A DNA stretch of 64,000 nucleotides from Norana najaformis (lineage: Eukaryota > Annelida > Clitellata > Crassiclitellata > Hormogastridae). How positions within the stretch are numbered: the stretch's first letter is position 1; each line of letters opens with the position of its first letter. Below the pieces are notes generated by a model that worked only from the letters and a program-made list of their open reading frames with translations, had not been told where the DNA came from and made no database searches. The position numbers and the translations under genes were made by a program. The DNA lies in assembly GCA_964023275.1 (NCBI GenBank), contig OZ029923.1:11593738-11657737 (forward strand), read 5' to 3'. Positions 34,360 to 46,760 of this stretch are shown here, piece by piece.

Positions 34360-35630
34360 TATTTAGTATGCAGGTAATATGTAGGTTTGTTGCTCTTGTT
34401 TTTGTGTCCAAATGGTTGCGCGTTGGTTGGATTGTATGACCACAAATCCTCTCCAGGTGGCCTTGTATACACGATATTCTTCGTTCATCAACCTTATATA
34501 GCTCCTTGATATTTTGTCGTCGTCTTCGTGATTCTGCACATTTCTCTTCATCTGTCTGAAATCCTGTGAGTTCTTTTCTCCAGATATCTTCACCCGTAAA
34601 ACGAACATATCTTCACCCGTAAAACGAATATATCTTCACCCGTAAAACGAATCGGCAGTAACCAATGCACTTGCTGATACTACGTTGGGACAATCTTCTT
34701 CAGCAGTGCAGAGTTATGAGTCGGAGGAATTTCGACGCTGTTTCTGCCACTTAGTTTTCTGCATCAGTTGCATGGGTTGTAACTATTACCCAGATCTCTG
34801 CATGTTGTATGTCTGTTGAGGTTAGTATGTACATCTGCAGACAAGGCTGTATGCAGGAAAAAATTCGGAGGGGTATTCTAAATGTTACCTGTTGCTGTGT
34901 TTATTATTTTGATGACCTTAGTTATGTCCCAGTTTCTAGATGACCTTTTGACCTTTTTCGTTTTCAGTTTCTTTAGTGATCTATTTTTCTATTTTATTTT
35001 CAGGCATTTTGGTAAGTTTTCTACCTTTTATGGTCTTTTTATTTTTTCACTCAGTGTGGGTACAATCAGTAGAGGTTGAAATCATAACGGTGTTACCCTC
35101 TTGAATATGGTCCTGGATATAGGCCATGCAGAGCTAAGTATGTATGTATGCATGTATGTATGTATGTATGTGTGTATATATGCATGTATTTTTGCATGTG
35201 TTATATGCTGGATTTGTTACTTCTCGTGATGCTGCACGCATTAACGCAGCTCTTAGAAGGTTCGCAGATGACAATTTTGTGGGAAGCCCTGTATTGCCAG
35301 AGGGCTGAGTGCTGGAGCAAACTGGAAGCTCTTCCAGAAGTTGCAGTTTACTGGGCATTGCCTTCGTCAGCTCTTGCTACCTTTTCGTGAGGACAATTTC
35401 TCGCATCTCAATAGAGAACACCCTTTCATGTGACCAATTATTAAATCTAAACTATTAAAAAGCAGTCTTGTGAATCGATGTATCTTTAGCTATATTTGGT
35501 TGTGCGTATCTGTCTATTATGCCCGTGTTATAATCTAGTTTAAATATGTATGTAAGTAGTCTATTTAATGTAACGCATGTGCGCTTGTCAGATGCTAAGA
35601 AAGGCTACTTACTTACTTATATGTGTGCAT
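34360..35630. other. No gene recognised
   Basis: Contains the 23-bp x 3 array and a T-rich stretch whose frame encodes a hydrophobic peptide (about 34882-35079) only because of base composition. A (GTAT)n piece lies at 35138-35190. Confidence 0.5.
34590..34655. repeat. Tandem array, 23 bp x 3
   Basis: ATATCTTCACCCGTAAAACG plus three bases, three times. Confidence 0.85.
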
Positions 35631-35636
35631 GTATCG

Positions 35637-35870
35637 TATCGTAGTCATTATCGCAATCTCGAGATTTATACAACGCCCAAAGAAAGCTAAGTCGCGGGAA
35701 GCAGTTTATTCACAGGCGCTCAGTCAGAACAAAATCGATAGGCAGAGAGGGTTCGGTTCCAGGTCAAGATCCAAGAGGCAGGCAGGCAGGCAGACAGTCA
35801 GACGGCTACGGTGGATGGTGTTTGGAACTGAACCAAAAAGTGAGATAAGAGGAAGATGAAGAACGTGTGG
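35637..35870 (-). mobile_element. CR1/L2-like LINE 3' UTR copy, reversed
   Basis: Reverse-strand copy of the same UTR with a small GGCA repeat (about 35771-35792) inside it. A further, shorter copy lies at 31982-32125. Confidence 0.6.
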
Positions 35871-36589
35871 AGGTTATAGGAATCGCATAATGTCACTGAG
35901 TACGACACTGTCCTAGGGATCTAGGGTTGGCTTTGATTTGCCGCCTTCTGTCCTCAGGTGCGTCCACGGGGTTTCTGACAAGGGCCATCTGGCATTCATG
36001 AGGCGGTGACGCCCCCAGCTGAGACCCGGCCCTGCAGCCCCTTTCAATCCCTAAGGTCGGTCGCTGTTAGAGATCCATAATCGACCACTCACGTAGATTG
36101 AAGGGGTTATCTGCCTGCGATAACACCTCTGGTCAACAAGTTGCCCCCAAATCCTTATCTGGCCAACATACACATGCGCATAGTCTATACAAATACACTC
36201 TATTGCCTATGTATACATATATAACCGTATATATCTATATATGATTATACCTGTATATATACTGCGTAGACATACATCTGTACTATATACATATACATTC
36301 GTATATATTCCGATCAGACTACTTGATAGGTTTCCATTAGGATCCCATTATTGCATTACAGTTTTGCTACAGGTCGCCAGCCAACAGAGGCCAATGTAGG
36401 GCAAAGGTTAAACGGCCAGGTCAAGGGAGTTGTCCAATGAAATGTCGCAATCCTTCAGCGCCGGTCGTTATTCTTGATGGGACATTCTGCAGCGGCTGGT
36501 CGTCGTTTTCTCTGTCAGCGACGACGATTTAATTATTGGGTTTCAGTTGGTTTCTGTGTCTTTTAAATCGACTGCTTGATACGATAGAT

Positions 36590-37080
36590 CGTTATAAGCA
36601 CGACAGGAATTCCAAGACTGTTTTCCAGTCAACAGCTGCTGATGCTGCTGCTGATGATGATGATGCGTCAATGATGCTTAACGTTGTCATTGTTTGCAAG
36701 GATGAAGTGTTGTTGCTGATAATTGTGTTGCTGTAGAATTTGAAGCAGCTGAAGATAGACGGTTGTTTTAGCAGTAGTTATTGTGTTCTTGTTGTTGCTG
36801 ATGATGAATCGAAGATGATAATAAAGTTGTGGGGTAAAAAATTGATGATGATTACGGTGATGATGATAATGACCGTGAGGATAATGATTATAGCGGTGTA
36901 GTGGTGATGCTAATGATGCTGATGATGTTTCTGCTCTAATGCCGACGACGATGATGATTGACATTGATGATGTCGAAGATGAGTGATGATAAATAATGCT
37001 GATAGCGATGATGACAACGACGACGACGATGGTGATGCTACCGCTGCTGCTACTGCTGCTGATGATGATGATGACGACGA
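36590..37080. repeat. Diffuse (GAT)n-rich region
   Basis: GATGAT and GACGAC motifs spread over about 500 bp; no gene seen. Confidence 0.8.
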
Positions 37081-37790
37081 TAGGGCGTGTAGATCGTGGC
37101 TGGTGCCTGGCGATTCGTGCGTCTGAAGGCGAGATGGCGTGGCCTGGTGCGTTTATGTAGTGCTTCCTTCTCGAGAGGTATAAGGAGGGTGCCTCCAGCG
37201 GACGCCTCTTCTGACCCTCCCCCAGCCTCTTCTCAAGCCACTGACTCCGTATACGCAAGCTTATGCTTGCCAGTCTGTAATCCTCTCAATTGCCGCACTT
37301 GTCCTCAGCCGATCCATTAGGTAAATTGTCCGATAAGGCACCTTTAAATATTATGCAGCGTGCGATGAGGACGAGGAGAGGAGAAGGAAGAGTAGGAGGA
37401 GGAGGAGGAGGAGGAGGAGGAGGAGGAGGAGGAGGAGGAGGAGGAGGATTGGAAAGGAAGGGGCTTGAAAGGTGATGCTTAAGAGCAGGAAGAGACGAAA
37501 GAGGAGGAAGTGGAAGAGGAAATGAAAGTGTAAGTGAAGGAGGAAAGGAAATGAAAAAAAACGAGAGGAAAGAGAGGAGTTTTAGAGAGAAAGAGAGAGA
37601 CAGACAGACAGACAGATAGAGTGAGAATAAGAACGATTAGTAAGATCAGTAAGATGAGGGAGGCGAAATGCATGAGAGGGTGGTTTACAAAGCGCATGTC
37701 CTGCAAATGACATCTTATCAGTTGTATAGACTACTCTCGACGCACCTACCTGCTAGGCATCACACCTACTCCTCCTCAACCCCGGCTCCC

Positions 37791-38717
37791 TCAACCATCC
37801 ACCGATCCCGGCGGAAGTACGCCGAGTCAAGAGTCTCTCTCCGGTTGACACGGACGACCACCTTCGCCTGCAGTGTCTACGGCCGACAGGTGCTCGCCAA
37901 ACATTCGAGGCAGTTGCCAATCATGACGGTTTGAATGCAAAGGCAATCACTAGGCGTATTGAGGTAGAAATGTCTGCCGTTGATTTTAGTAATTAATTAA
38001 TTAATTATGTATGCCTGTATTTCATTCACTTATTATGTGCTCAATGTAAGTAAGTACGAATCTGAGCCGCGAGAAAGTGTTCACAAACAACTTGTCCTGG
38101 GTCATTAATTCATTTATTCGGATCATTTATACAGCACCATTTAAAGGTATATACTCAGAGGCGCTCCTAGTCCATACCTGTTCAAAGGAAATAGTTTGTG
38201 ACTGTTGGTGAAAGGCAATTATCAGCACCCCTGTGTAGAATGATAGGCAGGTCAAAAGGTCATTCCACGTGAAGGACCCAACCAACGAAAAGGGGCGACG
38301 TAGCATTTGTTGAAGTCGCAGTAGTTCTAATGTTTAACGACATCCTATGACATCAAAGGCCGTTGCCGTCGCCGTTCTTAGTCAGGAACAACCCAAGGTC
38401 GTTACGCGAAGCCTAAACAACACGTTTGAACCCGCAATCGTTGGATTAGAGGCCCATAGGACTACCGAATAGACCATCACGCTTCATAACACTGGACAAC
38501 AAATAATTGGTTAAACTTCCATCGATTTATAATCGCTGAAGAATCAATAGATGTCGTCTGAGATATCGAAATCTTCGACCGGATGCACATTCGTTATCAT
38601 GACGATTTTCCTCAGATAAATAACCGACGGTAAATTGGAGTATAGTAAGCTGGAGTACGTGTCAACCGGAGAGACTCTTGACTCGACGTACTTCCGCAGG
38701 GATCGGTGGATGGTTGA
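37791..38717. repeat. Inverted repeat pair, arms of about 60 bp
   Basis: 37791-37852 and 38658-38717 are reverse complements with a few mismatches (TCAACCATCCACCGATCCC in one, GGGATCGGTGGATGGTTGA in the other, allowing one change). The 800 bp between contain a diverged repeat copy and AT-rich sequence. It may be a foldback or MITE-like element. Confidence 0.6.
38320..38480 (+). repeat. Interspersed repeat, family 6 copy, diverged
   Basis: Shares the GACATC...ATGACATCAAAGGCCGTTG core; the remainder looks like a reversed SINE head. Confidence 0.45.
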
Positions 38718-38885
38718 GTAACGTAGAGTAACGTACTTGAGAACTGTAGAATTTGCGACTTAAGGTTACGATTCTACTTGAAAATTTAAACTTGCTAAGG
38801 TCATAAATTAAGGGACCTAATTTTAGTTTATTTTAGTTTACGCAAATGTATATGTGACTTATTAGGAATACAATATACTACACAC

Positions 38886-39036
38886 ATTCATTCATTCATT
38901 CATTCATTCATTCATTCATTCATTCATTCATACATTCATTCGTTCGTTCGTTCGTTCATTCATTCATTCATACATTCATTCGTTCGTTCGTTCGTTCATT
39001 CATTCATTCATTCGCTTATTCATTCCATTCATTCAT
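38886..39036. repeat. (ATTC)n / (GTTC)n microsatellite
   Basis: ATTC array with two GTTC blocks in a higher-order duplication. Confidence 0.95.
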
Positions 39037-39864
39037 TCAGAACATTTATACAGCGCCCCTTCAAGTAACATACACAGAGGCGCTCGCAAACACACACAAA
39101 CAAACACACAAACCCACGCAGTGTGTCTATTATTGGATTGCATTTGCCTTCGTGAATGCGCCACAGTCGAAAGAACTTTCAACCTCGGGCCACGCTTCTG
39201 AGCAGTTGTCTACGGAGTGTGTAAACAAGCGTGTTACCTTTACCTTTACAACGTATGTACATTTTTGCCTGTGCACGTTCATGTGTGCGCGCGTGTATTG
39301 TTGTCAGTTCGTCCGTGTGTCTGCGTTTAAACGCGAGCGAGAACGGAGTAATTGCAGGCGACTAGAGCAACGCAGATAATAAGGCGGTCGAACGAGTTGT
39401 AATGGGTAAATTAAGATGAGTGTTGTTTAGAGGGTGAGGGACGGAAGGGGGGATGGGTGGGTGGGTGGTATGTGCATGGTCTGGCGGTGCAGTCGAGTAC
39501 CTTGTGTGTTGGTGGCGTGTCTGGATGGCTAGATGGCGCCAGCGGACTCTTGACTCCCTTCAATGCCAGCCAAGTGTTAGATGTTGAACACTAGAGACCA
39601 GTACAGCCAACTTTCTCTTTACGTGTATGTGGTATGGTATATGTTTGGTATTGTGGGGGTGGGTATGTCCAAATAGATGCCCGTCTTTGCGCCGGTTGCA
39701 GCAGCAGAGCAGAGCGCCAGATGCAAATACTGTGAGTGTTGTGGCACAATAGACGTCGTCGGTCGGTGGAGGAGAAAAGAGCGAGTCGGACAGACACTTG
39801 TGCCTTTGCTTTGCTCTGTGTCGCTTTATGGTGTTGTGTTTGATGTTAAATATGCCCCAAACAA

Positions 39865-40135
39865 CTCCTCCTCCTCTTCCTTCTCCTCCTCCTACTTCTC
39901 TTCCTTATACTCTTTCTCCTCCTTCTTCTCCTCCCTCTCTTCCTTCTCTTTTGCCTTTTCCTCCTCCTCTTCCTTTTTCTCCTCCTTCTCCTTCTTCTCC
40001 TTTTTCCTCCTTCTCCTCCTTCTCTTCCTTCTCCTCCTCTTCCTTCTTCTCCTCTTCCTTATCCTCCACCTTCTCTTCCTTCTCCTCCTCCTTCTTCTCC
40101 TCCTTCTCCTCCACCTTCTCTTCCTTCTACCTTGT
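39865..40135. repeat. CT-rich (CTTCTC)n-like tract
   Basis: 270 bp of almost pure pyrimidine on the plus strand. Similar tracts at 18840-19050, 21720-21860 and, purine-rich, 14960-15060 and 37375-37520. Confidence 0.93.
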
Positions 40136-40219
40136 CAGTCCACCCCACCTCTATGTGCTCCTTCGACGGTGTATTGAACGGATTTGTTCGTTCCTATCCT
40201 TTTCCTTTTGTTTGTCTGT

Positions 40220-40458
40220 TCATCCATCCATCCATCCATCCATCCATTCATCCATCAGTCCTCCATTCCTTCCTTCTGTTGGTTTATCTGTTCATCCATC
40301 TTTCCATCTTTCCCTCTTTCCATCTTTCCATCCATTTATCCATCCATCCATCCATCCGTCCGTCCGTCCGTCCGTCCGTCCGTCCGTCCGTCCGTCCGTC
40401 CGTCCGTCCGTCCGTCCGTCCGTCCGTCCGTCCGTCCGTCCGTCCGTCCGTCCGTCCA
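40220..40458. repeat. (CATC)n then (CGTC)n microsatellite
   Basis: CATC-rich part to 40356, then an almost perfect CCGT array of about 100 bp. Confidence 0.95.
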
Positions 40459-40754
40459 TCATCGGCAACGATGAAGCCTCGAGCGATCGGCAACGCCGGT
40501 TGAACGCGACTTTATCAAAGCAAGCATTCTTATCAGCCGGAGAAACTGAATGAAGGCGGAGACGGGATGTGGCAGCCACAAGAAGTCCAGGTCTCTGCCC
40601 ACCATCCTCATCCGAACATCTAACGATATATTACTCCAGGGCCATACACACAACATTTTCCATTGTAATGCAGTGCAATGTAATGTAATGTTTGCAATGC
40701 GATGCAGCATTCAGATAACGCCACTTCTGCTTGAATGGCCTCATTCGCTACATT

Positions 40755-40985
40755 GATTGAAGCGTACGTCAAGATGCCTCTGTGCGTGAGGATGCCGGTT
40801 CGCTTCCCGGTTGTGGCTTATTTAAGAGATTTGAATCTCGGGCTAGCACGGTCCGTACACGGGGACCTTAAATGGGTGGCTCCCATTCAAACGGGTAGCG
40901 GTGGTGAAGGATCTCACCCGATAAGTTCATTGAAAAATGAACAGGGTCGAGGCCATACGGTCGCATTACCAAAACAGTACATTTA
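40755..40985 (+). mobile_element. SINE-like element, family 3
   Basis: Starts with a tRNA-like segment (GCGTACGTCAAGATGCC, B box CCGGTTCGCTTCCC) and continues with ATCTCACCCGATAAGTTCAT. Two reversed copies lie side by side at 53030-53225 and 53255-53455, and a short piece at 24062-24130. Confidence 0.6.
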
Positions 40986-41194
40986 CATTTTTCTCTTGAA
41001 CCAGCCCATTAGTGCAGAACATGCAGGCATTCGATTGGTCGCACAACCTCTCCGTGATTGACGGTCGAAGCCACTCCGAAGACTTTCTTAACCGAATCCA
41101 AGAATTTCCCGGCTCATGGCCACATAAGGTCTGTAGGCTCAACTGTTCAACTGGGAATCTGTCACCTCTGACTGGTAGACGGGTACAAATGGCA

Positions 41195-41523
41195 TCAAAG
41201 TATCGATCCATGAAACGAAAACACCATCCGAAGCGCACACAACCATTCGCACAAAACCACCTTCAGGAAAAAGTATCAAAGCTCAGACTCGGTCGCAGTA
41301 GAAGTTGGAACAAACGAGAATTATCGAGCAGATTTTGTGCCATACTCTCTAAAAAAATAGTGTAGAGAATCGATCTACAAGTGTAGACTTCTATGCAACA
41401 CTTAATGTTGAGGTCTGGCTCATCCGCAATGTGTAGACCTCTATGCAACACTATTTGTAGACGATTCTGCAGTCTACACTAGTGTAGACACAAGTCGCAA
41501 ACTGGAAAATGACAGAATTTGAC
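41195..41523. repeat. 320-bp duplicated element, copy 1
   Basis: Nearly identical to 48916-49240 from GTATCGATCCATGAAACG to AAAATGACAGAATTTGA. The inner part repeats GTGTAGAC and CTATGCAACACT in both orientations, so it can fold on itself. No target duplication was evident at the ends. Likely a non-autonomous DNA element or a recent segmental copy. Confidence 0.7.
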
Positions 41524-42672
41524 TAAATCGATCAATATGGCCGCAGGCATGCGCAGAAAAAACCACATCTTCCGCATGTACAACCGAATGCTATCAAAGA
41601 CGACGTTCTAAAGGTCAAAGGACAAAAATCTTTAGGCTTGACAAAGTCATCAGGATAATAATGTTGATTGTACAGATCATTTTCCGTAGGTGCAAGTTTT
41701 ATAGGCCAATATTTCTCTCTCTTTATGAACGTAGAGTTAAGGCCCCCATTTCCTTCTCTTAGGCTCTTGAGCCAGCAACCGGAAAGCCTCAAGTTCCTAG
41801 GTGAGACGTCGTTGCCTTATAACCTGCTTGCCACTCCACAACTCTGTTGACCTTGTGACCTTGCTGCGTGTTGACCTTGTGACCTTGCTTTGTACAAGTG
41901 AGCGGATGAGCTGCGTCTAATCAAGGAAAAAATGGCTTATTTTCATCATATAAATTTTTTATTATCCTCAAGTATATTAAGCGCAGACGCCCCGAAATTT
42001 CCCTTATTTACTTTCATACAGAGTATATACAAGAAACTCGCCCACTGTTATTCTCCTTTTATTATTGCAATATGGGTCTCTAGATTAAATCGAATTTTTC
42101 TAGTGTAATGCAGTAGCTTTTATTGCTTGAAATTTAGTGGCTTTCTGTGTGTTTAATTGTTTATGTGTTTGTCCACGCCTACGATTCCTCGCTGAGCCGA
42201 TGGACATATGGCGTGTTAACAAATGCATTACTTACTTACTTACTTACTTACTAGGATGCAGATTATATATGCATATATGGTGGTCATTCAATTGGAACAC
42301 GTGGTATATATAATAAACATATATTCACATGTATAGGCTACATGTCCATGAATGCTTATAGGGATGTGTTAGTTCAGAGTATGCTATACCGCCCACGACA
42401 TGCATACAGGTATACGGCCTGTATATCGGATACCCTCTGTTGAACGCTGGTAACTACCGCAATTTTAATTGCAAGGCTCGAACAAAGATGGGCCTGTTTA
42501 GAAATGGTGCATATGAGTCTGTAAATTTCTCGGCTGCCTTGCATATGAGTCCCATTTCGCTGGACTTCAAAAGTCAACGATTGAAAATCCTCCATACAAC
42601 ATAGAAACCCTCGTCCTATGCGGCCCCACTGTAGATCTTTAGACACACGCATTCGGGACACGAGTATAATAG

Positions 42673-42925
42673 TTCGGGCATGTGCTACGAAAGGGTGGAG
42701 ACTGCCTAGAGAAAGAGATCATCCAAGGCACAATTACTGGATCCCGAGCTCTGAGAAGACCCAAGATGACATGGATCGATAACATCAAGTCGTGGACTGA
42801 ATCATCGTTCGACCAGTTATTACAGGAGACATGGGACAGAAGCAGATGGCACATAATTGTCCGTGGTGCAGCCAATACTCGGCTCGAGGACGGTTGAAGA
42901 CAAGACAGGACAAGACAATAACGGT
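42673..42925 (+). mobile_element. LINE fragment, C-terminus of ORF2 and 3' end
   Basis: Encodes FGHVLRKGGDCLEKEIIQGT and, after a few residues, RRPKMTWIDNIKSWTESSFD and ending AANTRLEDG stop. The W-x-DNIK-x-WT, DR-x-x-W and final R-x-EDG pattern is the standard C-terminal tail behind the reverse transcriptase of many non-LTR retrotransposons. It ends in a short (GACAA)n-like tail. 5'-truncated, as is normal for LINE copies. A close copy lies at about 9165-9345. Confidence 0.85.
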
Positions 42926-43019
42926 CATTTATATAACGCCTTAATTCTAATGGTGGAGTTGAAATGGGTATGGCCTTATGCATGAAAATGCGAAAGCCCT
43001 GAATACACTACATAATGTT

Positions 43020-43355
43020 GCTATATAGGCCTTTTGCGTAATCCTGTGTAATAGGCTTTTGCGTAGTCCTGTGAAATAGGCCTCTTGAGTAGGTATGTGC
43101 AATAGGCCTCTTGCGTAGGCCTGTGTAATAGGCCTCTTGAGTAGGCCTGTGTAATAGGTTTTGCGTAGTCCTGTGTAATAGGCCTCTTACGTAGGCCTGT
43201 GTAGTAGGCCTCATGCGTAGTCCTGTGTAATAGGCCTCATGCGTAGTCCTGTGTAATGGGCCTCTTGCGTAGGCCTGTGTAATAGGCCTCTTGCGTAGGC
43301 CTGTGTAATAGGCCTCTTGCGTAGGCCTGTGTAATATGCCTCTTGCGTAGGCATG
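43020..43355. repeat. Minisatellite, 26-bp unit, about 13 copies
   Basis: Unit around AGGCCTCTTGCGTAGGCCTG; copies vary at a few positions and by small deletions. Confidence 0.9.
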
Positions 43356-43586
43356 TGCTACACCATCTGTGTCTCTTCGTGCGACGGCGGCGGCAAATGT
43401 CTTAACTCACGACGATTCGCCAAAGAGAGTTTCCGACTCGGCTAATGCGCACATGCGTCTCATCTTACAGCGCCTTAGTCACCCACACCCACACCCACAC
43501 CCACACGCACTCACACACACGCACACATCCTGCGCAGCAACAATATGGCCCATTGCCTCTAGCACAACCCTCTATCTGTATCTGTC

Positions 43587-43623
<37 letters not shown>

Positions 43624-44061
43624 TCTCCGCTCCCCTCACCCGACACTCATCGTCCCCTCTTTCCATCCCCGTCCCGCCGTCGCAGCCTCCCCCGGTTGCT
43701 GAGACAGGCGGTCGCCAAGCAGCGATTAATGACTTCACGTCACGTGCCAAGTGGGTTTTATCGCGCAGTGTTTTAGTCGACCCCTGTAGGGTTATCGGTT
43801 GATCTGATAACCCGATAAGAACAATCGGAGACCGTCACTTGGCACCGAAGCAGGAAAAAAGCTCAGAAGCGGAAATCAGACGCCTAGGAATGAGTCGCCA
43901 ACTCCAACATACCGGAAATAGCCTCACGCTGCGTAATTTACTGGCATTTCGCTAGAGCCGCCACATTTGTACTTCGTGTCATTCGCTAGGCGTCGCCACA
44001 TTGCAAAGTTGGAACTCCGACGGTAACGGAAGCGGTCCTACTGTTAGATTGTTGCTCAAAT

Positions 44062-44178
44062 AATAGTAGTTCCAGTGTTTAACGACATCTTATGGCATCA
44101 AAGGCCGTTGACGTCGCCCTCCTCCTTTATCCAGGCTTGGGACTGGCACTACCCGTCTAAAGGCAGCGGCGTAGTTCT
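44062..44178 (+). repeat. Interspersed repeat, family 6 copy
   Basis: About 95 % similar by eye to 2503-2610; directly followed by a family 2 SINE at 44201. Confidence 0.5.
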
Positions 44179-44200
44179 ATTGCTCACATCCCATTTGTGG

Positions 44201-44384
44201 GGCACGGTAGCCTGTTGGAGAGAGTGCTTGGCTTGTAACGCGGAGAGTACGGGTTCGAAACTCCCCTGAGACGGTTACTGTGTAGGGACCTTGAGAAAGT
44301 CCTTCACTCACAATTGCTCAGGGCCATCGATTGATGCTAAGCCATTAGATAGTGACGCCTAATAAATGCAGAAATAATAATAAT
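44201..44384 (+). mobile_element. tRNA-derived SINE, family 2
   Basis: Sense copy: tRNA-like head (GGCACGGTAGCCTGTTGGAG, B box CGGGTTCGAAACTCC), body with GACGGTTACTGTGTAGGGAC and CTCACAATTGCTCAG, and an (AAT)n tail after AATAAATGCAGA. Reversed copies at 4642-4826, 31098-31289, 3250-3365 (shortened) and 45403-45512 (shortened). Confidence 0.78.
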
Positions 44385-45402
44385 CCCGCCTGTGCAGAAA
44401 TATATCTGCTCCATATTCGCCGCCTAGCGAACTCAGCTATAAAGGGCTACACTGAAAGTATCCCGTTGGTTGGAAAATCTTTAAACGTTCAGAGACAAGA
44501 CCCAGCCTCATATGCCGAGGTTAAGAAAACGAACTTGCTAACATTTTGCGTCCGTTGCTGTCTTTCGGGTCTAAGAAGAGAGCGACCCCCTTAAGCTGAC
44601 TCTAAGACGCAGCCACATGCTCCATTTCTTAGCTTCGGTGTATGGTGGTGAGTGGATAGTCCTCTTCCTTGCGCTTTCGTCTTTCCACGGATGGCGTAAG
44701 TCAGCCCTATAGCTGAGTTCACTAGGGGGCGCTAGTGGAGGAGAAATCGTTGAATAGCTTTCTATCGTGGCGAGAATTTGTACACTAGACCATTGGGTTG
44801 ACAGTGAAGCACGTTAACCGTCCATTTAATTTCACTTCCATTTAATTGCACTCACAACTGAAAACATTCCTCTTTCACAGATCCCTTCCTGACTCCTCTT
44901 CTTCCTCTTATTTGGTTGTCCACGACAGCAAACAACGGCAACCAAACCCGTTGTAAAAGTAATCGTAATCATAATCTTGATTTTAATTGTACTCAGTGAT
45001 TATTTATGAGCTTCAATCTTCTCTGTTCTTTAAAGTGTTTCCAGTGTTGTTAGCCCATGCCTTTTTATTGTTACCATATACCCTTATCCTTTACACGTAT
45101 GTGTATCTCCCTAAGATCGATTTTCAAGATTTTCAGCCCCATAGACCAAAGGTCTTAACCAAGCCCTGATTAAAAATCAGGCTGGGGATCAGGTTTTTAA
45201 ACAACTTTAGGATATGGCCAGCAGGTGAACGAGTGGACTTCTGATACGTATGTTACCCCGTACTCCCAAGTTGAAACTAGAGGCGCATTCGTGTTCCTTA
45301 CCACATTGCACTCCTTGCCTTGAACCTTTTGCGAATTTGTGTGCCTCGTATACCAGACGACAATAATACGTATGAAGGATCTTTCGAGATTTATGTGTAT
45401 GT

Positions 45403-45512
45403 TGTTTCTGTATTTATTAGGCGCCACTACCTAATAACAATGCACAAGTCGTGCGTGCAGGGCTTGCTCAAGGTCTCTATACAGGAATCGTCTGAGGGAA
45501 ACCCTGAACAGG
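45403..45512 (-). mobile_element. SINE family 2 copy, reversed and 5'-truncated
   Basis: Tail-side half (TCTGTATTTATTAGGCGCCA onward). Confidence 0.55.
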
Positions 45513-45599
45513 TGTGCTCCGCGATAGTGGCATCCTTTGCAAGGCAGGCACACGTGCGCGCGCGCACACACACACACACAATCAGGCGTTAATAAATAA

Positions 45600-46140
45600 A
45601 CTAAATTTCAATATATAGGGACCTATATATTTATTTAGTCTGTTTATATATATATATATATACGCATATATATTTATAGTATATGCCCATAACTAGAGGT
45701 TTAATTGCTTGGCTTTGTATTTCATCTTAGTAATCTCCGTCCAAACAAGCTTCCCAACCTACCAAACCATACAGTCTAAACTCCTATACGATGCTTCAAA
45801 AACTGCCCTTTAAAACCCTGGCTTCGGCTTCATATGAAAAAACATGGTTACTTTAGGCTAAGTGTTTTAAGTCTCAGTTACTGAGTGCGTGTCGACGACC
45901 ACACGTAGTCTGCTGCACGCTTAAAGCCATCAGCGCATAAGAGCTGTTTGCTGAGATCTCCAGCTGCGGACTGCGCTGCCAGCCCAGATCTCGTCATATC
46001 CGTCGCCTGGACTGTATTTGGTTTGGACTAAGCAGTCGTCATCCTGGGTCTCATTTATTGGAAAATATAAGTGCAGAGCTGAGAGAAACGAACACCGTTG
46101 TCACTTAACCAAGACACCTTTTAGAGATCTGTTAGATAGC
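45600..46140. other. No gene recognised, no repeat recognised after 45700
   Basis: A (TA)n at 45644-45662, then about 430 bp of unique-looking sequence with balanced composition; could be regulatory or a 3' UTR of the minus-strand gene (AATAAA on the minus strand near 46050). Confidence 0.35.
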
Positions 46141-46199
46141 TGTGCCTCAGCGCCTTTGTACGGTTCTTGAAATACGGTATACAGCTGTTCAGACTGTAC

Positions 46200-46384
46200 A
46201 TACATCATGCATACATTCGTCATACATGCATACATACATGCATACATCTATGCATACATACATAAATACATACATACATACAAGCATACATACATACATA
46301 CATACATGCAGGCATGCATACATACATGCATACATCCATCCATACATACATACATACATACATACATACATACATACATACAAG
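46200..46384. repeat. (ACAT)n microsatellite
   Basis: Imperfect ATAC array of about 185 bp. Confidence 0.95.
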
Positions 46385-46760
46385 CTATGGAAAGTGGCAG
46401 ATATTATTAAACCACGGGTCGAGGCCTTTTAGTATCGTTCTTGTAGACATTTTCAGCTTATTCTCCGCATAAAAAATGAACGAATAATTGCAATGTGCTT
46501 TTAGACAGCACTGCTCTTTGAAATGATTAAACCAAATTTGAAATAGTCACCACATTCAACAGACGAAGATTGCGACGCTGTGGCGTAACTTCAGATTTCT
46601 CCCCCTCCCTGCAGATGACTGAAATGGGGCCTTTTAGTCCATTATCAGGCTCTGAGCGGTCCCCTTCTCTATTCGATTCTGGTCCGGGCCCCTCACAGTT
46701 GGGGTCCCTGCGACGCATAGTTATGCTACTGTTGCTACGACTGAGTCACTCCACAGCATT

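Noticed and set aside
39798-40579. 251-codon frame of Ser/Pro/Phe and PSVR repeats
   Set aside because: Translation of CT-rich and (CCGT)n simple repeats; open in several frames at once.
40966-41238. 90-codon minus-strand frame with protein-like composition
   Set aside because: Antisense to another open frame and partly in the duplicated element; no donor or acceptor pair.
41012-41365. 117-codon plus-strand frame across the duplicated 320-bp element
   Set aside because: More than half lies in the repeat, the second copy at 48.9 kb has a different upstream context, and the opposite strand is open too.
43020-43355. Possible CRISPR array
   Set aside because: Contiguous 26-bp tandem repeats without spacers, in a eukaryotic genome.
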